Assembly (NCBI GenBank): GCA_022574265.1
Contig: JACZSI010000004.1
Coordinates: forward strand, 1-26,596
Length of the DNA stretch: 26,596 nt
Direction: 5' to 3'
DNA from: Chloroflexota bacterium
Lineage (GTDB): Bacteria; Chloroflexota; Dehalococcoidia; Lucifugimonadales; Australimonadaceae
Below, one piece after another: positions 23,701 through 26,596 of this stretch (the first letter of the stretch is position 1; every line of letters starts with the position of its first letter). Below the pieces are notes generated by a model that made no database searches, was not told the origin of the DNA, and worked only from the letters and a program-made list of their open reading frames with translations. The position numbers were made by a program, and so were the translations under genes.

Positions 23701-23731
23701 CACGACGCTACCGCAGCCCTCACCCGGCGCC

Positions 23732-23773
23732 ATCACACGAACGGGTCATTTCCCAATCACACGAACGGGTCAT
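23732..23773. repeat. Two perfect 18-bp direct repeats upstream of the winged-helix gene
   Basis: ATCACACGAACGGGTCAT occurs at 23732-23749 and, without any mismatch, at 23756-23773, a 24-bp period (6-bp spacer). The second copy ends about 20 bp before a weak -10 (GAGAAT, 23795-23800), so it overlaps the -35 region of the downstream gene. This looks like a tandem operator, perhaps for autoregulation. Confidence 0.7.
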
Positions 23774-23827
23774 GCTCGGGGCTCCGGCTGGAGTGAGAAT
23801 GGTGGTGTCCACCGACAGGAGAGCAGC

Positions 23828-24190
23828 ATGCCAACCATCGCCGAGGTCCTCCGCAGCGGGAGACCCAAGCCGCCGACAGGGCTTCCCGCCTTGCAACGGA
23901 GGCTCTTGGAGTACTTGGAGGATCATCCCGACGAGGTGTTCGGCTATGAGCATGCCGCCGAGCTAGGGGATAAGCTTGGCGACGTGAGTGGGCAGACCGT
24001 GGAGTGGCATCTGCTCAGCCTCGACACCAAGGGACTGATCGCCAAGGCGAAGCTGGGGAGGAAGCCGTACTTCGGGTCACGCTGGGCCATCAACCATCTC
24101 CTGCTAGCGGCCATCACTCTGCGCGGCATGGATGGGAAGGAGCGTGGGCCCTCGCTGTCTCCGGTGGCCGCGAGCGACTGGACCAGCTGA
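23828..24190 (+). CDS. Small winged-helix protein, putative regulator
   Basis: The 120-residue protein's central region (about 20-90) reads as a winged helix: LPALQRRLLEYLEDHPDEVF (19-38), a second helix, then VSGQTVEWHLLSLDTKGLIAK (53-73) as the recognition helix, and a wing around LGRKPYFGSRWAI. A hydrophobic helix (91-100) may mediate dimerisation. I do not recognise a specific family; the fold resembles small ArsR/MarR-like or LexA-N-like regulators. AGGAGAG 4 nt upstream fixes the ATG. The two 18-bp direct repeats before it make autoregulation likely, but that is inference. It has no ligand domain, so what it responds to is unknown. It is the only gene on this strand between the membrane protein and the zinc-ribbon gene. 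Confidence 0.7.
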   Translation: MPTIAEVLRSGRPKPPTGLPALQRRLLEYLEDHPDEVFGYEHAAELGDKLGDVSGQTVEWHLLSLDTKGLIAKAKLGRKPYFGSRWAINHLLLAAITLRGMDGKERGPSLSPVAASDWTS

Positions 24191-24289
24191 CCCATCCGCG
24201 GACGGACTCCGGCCCTGGGGCCGGCGGGCGGGCCGGGACATCGGCGAGCCGCTCGCGCACGACGCGCGATCCGAACGTCCGATCGGCCC

Positions 24290-24319
24290 TTGACGAGCCA
24301 CGGCCCGGCGGGGCAGTAT
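24290..24319 (+). promoter_or_regulatory. Candidate promoter of the zinc-ribbon gene
   Basis: TTGACG (24290-24295), an 18-bp spacer and CAGTAT (24314-24319). The -35 equals that of the pil promoter; the -10 is poor. The predicted leader is about 20 nt. The rest of 24191-24344 shows no gene. Confidence 0.35.
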
Positions 24320-24344
24320 CGACGGGGGACGATGACGGCTGACC

Positions 24345-25001
24345 ATGCGTTGCGCGCATTGCAATTTCGATAACGTCGCCGGCGTGACCGTCTGCCAGGT
24401 GTGCGGCACGCCGCTGGAGGGCGTCGCATGCCCGCGGTGCGGGTCATTGAACCCGGCGGACTTCCACTTCTGTGGGTTCTGCGGCTACACGATGCAAGAG
24501 GCCGGATCCGCGCCGGCTACCGTGCCCGTGCCTCCCGTCCAAGCCGTCACACCACCACCATCTCAAGCGCCCGCGCCGTCCAACGGCCCACCGCCCGTCG
24601 TCCTGATCGGCTTCGGTGCCATCCTGTCGTTGGCGGCCGCGGCCTATCCCTGGTACCTCTTCGGCGACCCGACGGCGACGGGTTCGACGCTCTCGGAGGT
24701 GCTGGAGGTCGGCTGGCGGTGGTTCCCCGGGGCCCCGCTCGCGTTGATCGCCGTCTCGGCGGTGACATCCACGCTCGTGTCCATGGTGCGTGGTTGGAAC
24801 ACGGCCCGCCCTGCCGTGGCGGTCGGCTCGGGGCTGGTCACGCTGCTCGCCGCGACGTGGCTGGGGGAGGGCTTGACGCGGACTGAGCTTGGCACCACCG
24901 ACGCGGGGCTGCCCGCCACCGGCGCGGTCTTGGCCACGATCGGGGCCATCGTCGTCATCAGCGTGGGGCTGTGGAGCTTCCAGCGGTCGCGGACGCCCTA
25001 G
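24345..25001 (+). CDS. Double zinc-ribbon membrane protein
   Basis: The 218-residue protein opens with two zinc ribbons, MRCAHCNFDN..CQVCG (C3, C6, C17, C20) and CPRCG..CGFCG (C29, C32, C43, C46), the double zinc-ribbon (DZR) arrangement. A Pro/Ala-rich linker (53-84) leads to four hydrophobic helices (about 85-103, 129-147, 155-171 and 192-211), so the ribbons sit in the cytoplasm or on the membrane face. Such proteins are common in Chloroflexota and related groups, but no function is established; protein or nucleic-acid binding is possible. The start has no clear ribosome binding site. It converges on the isoprenyl diphosphate synthase gene 58 nt away. Confidence 0.78.
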   Translation: MRCAHCNFDNVAGVTVCQVCGTPLEGVACPRCGSLNPADFHFCGFCGYTMQEAGSAPATVPVPPVQAVTPPPSQAPAPSNGPPPVVLIGFGAILSLAAAAYPWYLFGDPTATGSTLSEVLEVGWRWFPGAPLALIAVSAVTSTLVSMVRGWNTARPAVAVGSGLVTLLAATWLGEGLTRTELGTTDAGLPATGAVLATIGAIVVISVGLWSFQRSRTP

Positions 25002-25059
25002 GCGCCAAGGATGGAGACGAGGACCTCGCGCTGCCGCGGGCCCGGCCGGGACGCGCGCG

Positions 25060-26100
25060 TTAGCGGTCCCGCTGCACGCAGTACGCGGCGATCGCCTCCA
25101 GCGTCCGCTGCCGGCCCGCGGGCAACCCCAGCGCTCCGGCGAGCGCGACGGCCTCCGACGCGCATGCCTCGGCGGTGCGCGTCACGTATCCTCGCGCGCC
25201 GAGCCGGTCGAGCAGGAGCAGGATGCGCTTCACGTTCGGGCCGCTGACTTCGTCGTCCCGGTGCGCCTCTTGGAGCCAGGCGCGGTCCTCCTCGCTGCCC
25301 GCCTCGAGCAGGTACACCAGGGGCAGCGACTTCTTCTTCCGTTGGATGTCCGTCAGCGGCTTGAGCGTCTTTGCCCGGTCTCCCCACACGCCGAGGTAGT
25401 CGTCGCGCACCTGGAAAGCGACGCCGATGCGGCGGCCGCAGGCGCCGAAGGCGTGGGCTTGGCCGGGGTCTTCGTTGGCCACGAGCGCGCCGAGGAACAT
25501 GGCGCTCTCGAACAGCGCGCCCGTCTTGCGGCCGATCATGTCCAGGTATTCCGCGACCGTGACCCGCTCCCGTTGCTCGAACGCCATGTCGAGGTACTGG
25601 CCCTCGATCATCTCGAGGTAGCGCTGGTTGAGCTCGGCGGACGCCCGCATCACCGCCGCGGGTGGCAAGCCCGACGACTCGAGCTTGGCCAGCGTGCGGT
25701 CGGCGATGACGCGCATCGCGTTGCCGCCGGAGAGCGCGGCCGGCACGCCCCAGACGCTCCAGAGCGTCTCCCGGCCGCGGCGCGTGACGTCGCGGTCCTG
25801 GATGTCGTCGTGGACGAGCGAGAAGTTGTGGACGAGCTCGAGCGCGGCCGCCGCGGGGAGCGCCCGCCGCCAATCCCCCCCGGCCAGCTCGCACGCCGTG
25901 AGGCAGAGGAGGGGCCGCAGGGCCTTGCCGCCCTCCGAGGGCGTCGGTGAGCCCTCGGCGTCCTCCCAGCCCATGTGGTAGCGCAGCAGGCGGTTGATGT
26001 CCGGCGCGGAGTCGGCGAGGGCATCGCGCAGCCAGGCCCCGACGTCCGGGAGGTAGTGGGCCTGGAGCGATGCGACCTGCTGCTCGGGGGTGCCCGTCAC
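25060..26100 (-). CDS. Trans-isoprenyl diphosphate synthase
   Basis: The 346-residue enzyme joins isopentenyl diphosphate to allylic diphosphates. The first aspartate motif is HDDIQDRD (97-104, D98, D99, D102), followed by the basic TRRGR (106-110). The second is VRDDYLGVWGD (231-241, D233, D234). EGGKALRPLLCL (56-67) is the usual substrate-binding start, and K255-K257 (RKKKSLPLV) lie in the C-terminal basic segment. Chain length (geranylgeranyl, or longer for quinones) cannot be set from sequence alone. I use a GTG start at 26100, 14 nt after the peptidase stop; the long open frame upstream is only another frame of the peptidase gene. The ribosome site is weak, suggesting coupling. Confidence 0.88.
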   Translation of the reverse strand: MTGTPEQQVASLQAHYLPDVGAWLRDALADSAPDINRLLRYHMGWEDAEGSPTPSEGGKALRPLLCLTACELAGGDWRRALPAAAALELVHNFSLVHDDIQDRDVTRRGRETLWSVWGVPAALSGGNAMRVIADRTLAKLESSGLPPAAVMRASAELNQRYLEMIEGQYLDMAFEQRERVTVAEYLDMIGRKTGALFESAMFLGALVANEDPGQAHAFGACGRRIGVAFQVRDDYLGVWGDRAKTLKPLTDIQRKKKSLPLVYLLEAGSEEDRAWLQEAHRDDEVSGPNVKRILLLLDRLGARGYVTRTAEACASEAVALAGALGLPAGRQRTLEAIAAYCVQRDR

Positions 26101-26114
26101 GGTGGTCGTACCGG

Positions 26115-26596
26115 TCAGGCGCCCGCGCCGAGCGCTTCGAGGACCTCGGCGGTGTGCAGGACGCCCAGGCGGAAGTAGTCGATGCGTATGTTCTCGTTGG
26201 GCGCGTGGATGTGGTTCCCTGGATAGTCGATGCCGCAGGAGGCCACGGGCACGCCCAATAGGTTCTGCACGGGGTGCTGCGGCCCGGTCCCCGGCATGTT
26301 GGGCTGCAGGTACGGCTCGGCGCCATAGACCGTGCGGGCCGTGTCGGCGACGAGCTTGACGAACGGGTCGTCTATCGGCGTGCGCGCGGGGTGCTCCGCG
26401 CTGTGCACCTTCACCTCGATGTCGCTGAAGCCGTGCTCGTCCAGGTGACGGCGCAGCGAGGCGAGCACGTCGTCCGGGTCCTGGTCCGGCACCAGGCGGA
26501 AGTCGATCTTGGCGCTGGCCGTGGCGGGGAGGATGGTCTTGGCGCCCGCTCCGGTGTACCCGGAGCCGAAGCCGGCGATGTTGCACGTCGGGTCCA
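26115..26596 (-). CDS. M20-family metallopeptidase, C-terminal part (cut by window edge)
   Basis: Only the last 159 residues are present; the start lies beyond base 26596. The visible frame begins DPTCNIAGFGSGYTGAGAKT, runs through LPATASAKIDFRLVPDQDPDD (end of the lid/dimerisation domain) and finishes with the catalytic-domain end. That end includes PGTGPQHPVQ and NHIHAPNENIRIDYF, whose H.PNE holds a zinc ligand of the M20 family. Relatives are dipeptidases or acyl-amino-acid hydrolases using two zinc ions; substrate cannot be inferred. The TGA is 14 nt before the isoprenyl synthase gene, so the two are probably co-transcribed. Confidence 0.9.
   Translation of the reverse strand, partial: DPTCNIAGFGSGYTGAGAKTILPATASAKIDFRLVPDQDPDDVLASLRRHLDEHGFSDIEVKVHSAEHPARTPIDDPFVKLVADTARTVYGAEPYLQPNMPGTGPQHPVQNLLGVPVASCGIDYPGNHIHAPNENIRIDYFRLGVLHTAEVLEALGAGA

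Noticed and set aside
23732..23773. CRISPR array
   Set aside because: Only two repeats of 18 bp with a 6-bp spacer and no cas genes.
23582..23773. T-box or other known riboswitch
   Set aside because: A GGGCGGTGG stretch looked faintly T-box-like, but the antiterminator consensus and a downstream synthetase or amino-acid gene are lacking.
26101..26586. Fusion of a peptidase-region frame to the isoprenyl synthase
   Set aside because: The upstream part is the M20 gene read in the wrong frame (Arg/Pro-rich); the peptidase has its own frame and stop at 26115.

Overview
The window is GC-rich bacterial chromosome (about 65% G+C in most genes). It suggests a monoderm, most likely Chloroflexota (Dehalococcoidia/SAR202-like). 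This is inference from four things: a suf operon using the SufU scaffold, a type IV pilus locus with no secretin or PilP, a 126-bp stem-forming repeat of a kind I remember as common in such genomes, and the general gene mix (DUF3179, DUF5658-like, zinc-ribbon membrane protein). No rRNA, tRNA, CRISPR array or intact transposase gene was seen.

Layout. (1) 1-1204 is a scrambled patch: the start of an XRE-type regulator, the C-terminal half of a MazF-type toxin on the opposite strand, and the C-terminal KOW/Smr end of MutS2, each cut. (2) 1264-1852 is an intact toxin-antitoxin pair (HTH antitoxin plus PemK/MazF toxin). (3) 8104-1849, minus strand, is a sufB-C-D-S-U operon ending in a TauE/SafE-type permease. 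It has a strong predicted promoter, a palindrome at the predicted transcription start and a terminal-inverted-repeat element between sufB and sufC. (4) 8287-11730, plus strand, holds prepilin peptidase, a NarL-type two-component pair with its own promoter, and the probable major pilin. (5) 21091-11803, minus strand, is the pilus assembly operon: a coiled-coil protein, PilB, PilC, three minor pilin-like genes (one with DUF11-like domains), PilO-like, and a PilM-PilN fusion. A strong hairpin separates this operon from the pilin gene. (6) Upstream lie a small membrane-anchored relative of the pilin without a normal prepilin leader (21793-21359), a DUF3179 protein and a DUF5658-like membrane protein. 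(7) 23582-24190 carries a large inverted-repeat element, two perfect 18-bp direct repeats and a small winged-helix protein. (8) 24345-26596 has a double zinc-ribbon membrane protein and, on the other strand, an isoprenyl diphosphate synthase downstream of an M20 peptidase that runs off the window.

How it fits together. PilD would mature the pilin and minor pilins; PilB powers and PilC anchors assembly; the PilM-PilN fusion and PilO form the inner platform; the lower-GC DUF11 minor-pilin cassette probably supplies a surface tip. No PilT is present here. The suf and pil operons have near-identical predicted promoters (TTGAC[A/G]-N17-TACGCT). The most unusual items are the leaderless pilin paralog, the DUF11 minor pilin in a low-GC cassette, the coiled-coil protein heading the pil operon, and the non-coding elements at 6514-6639 and 23582-23773.
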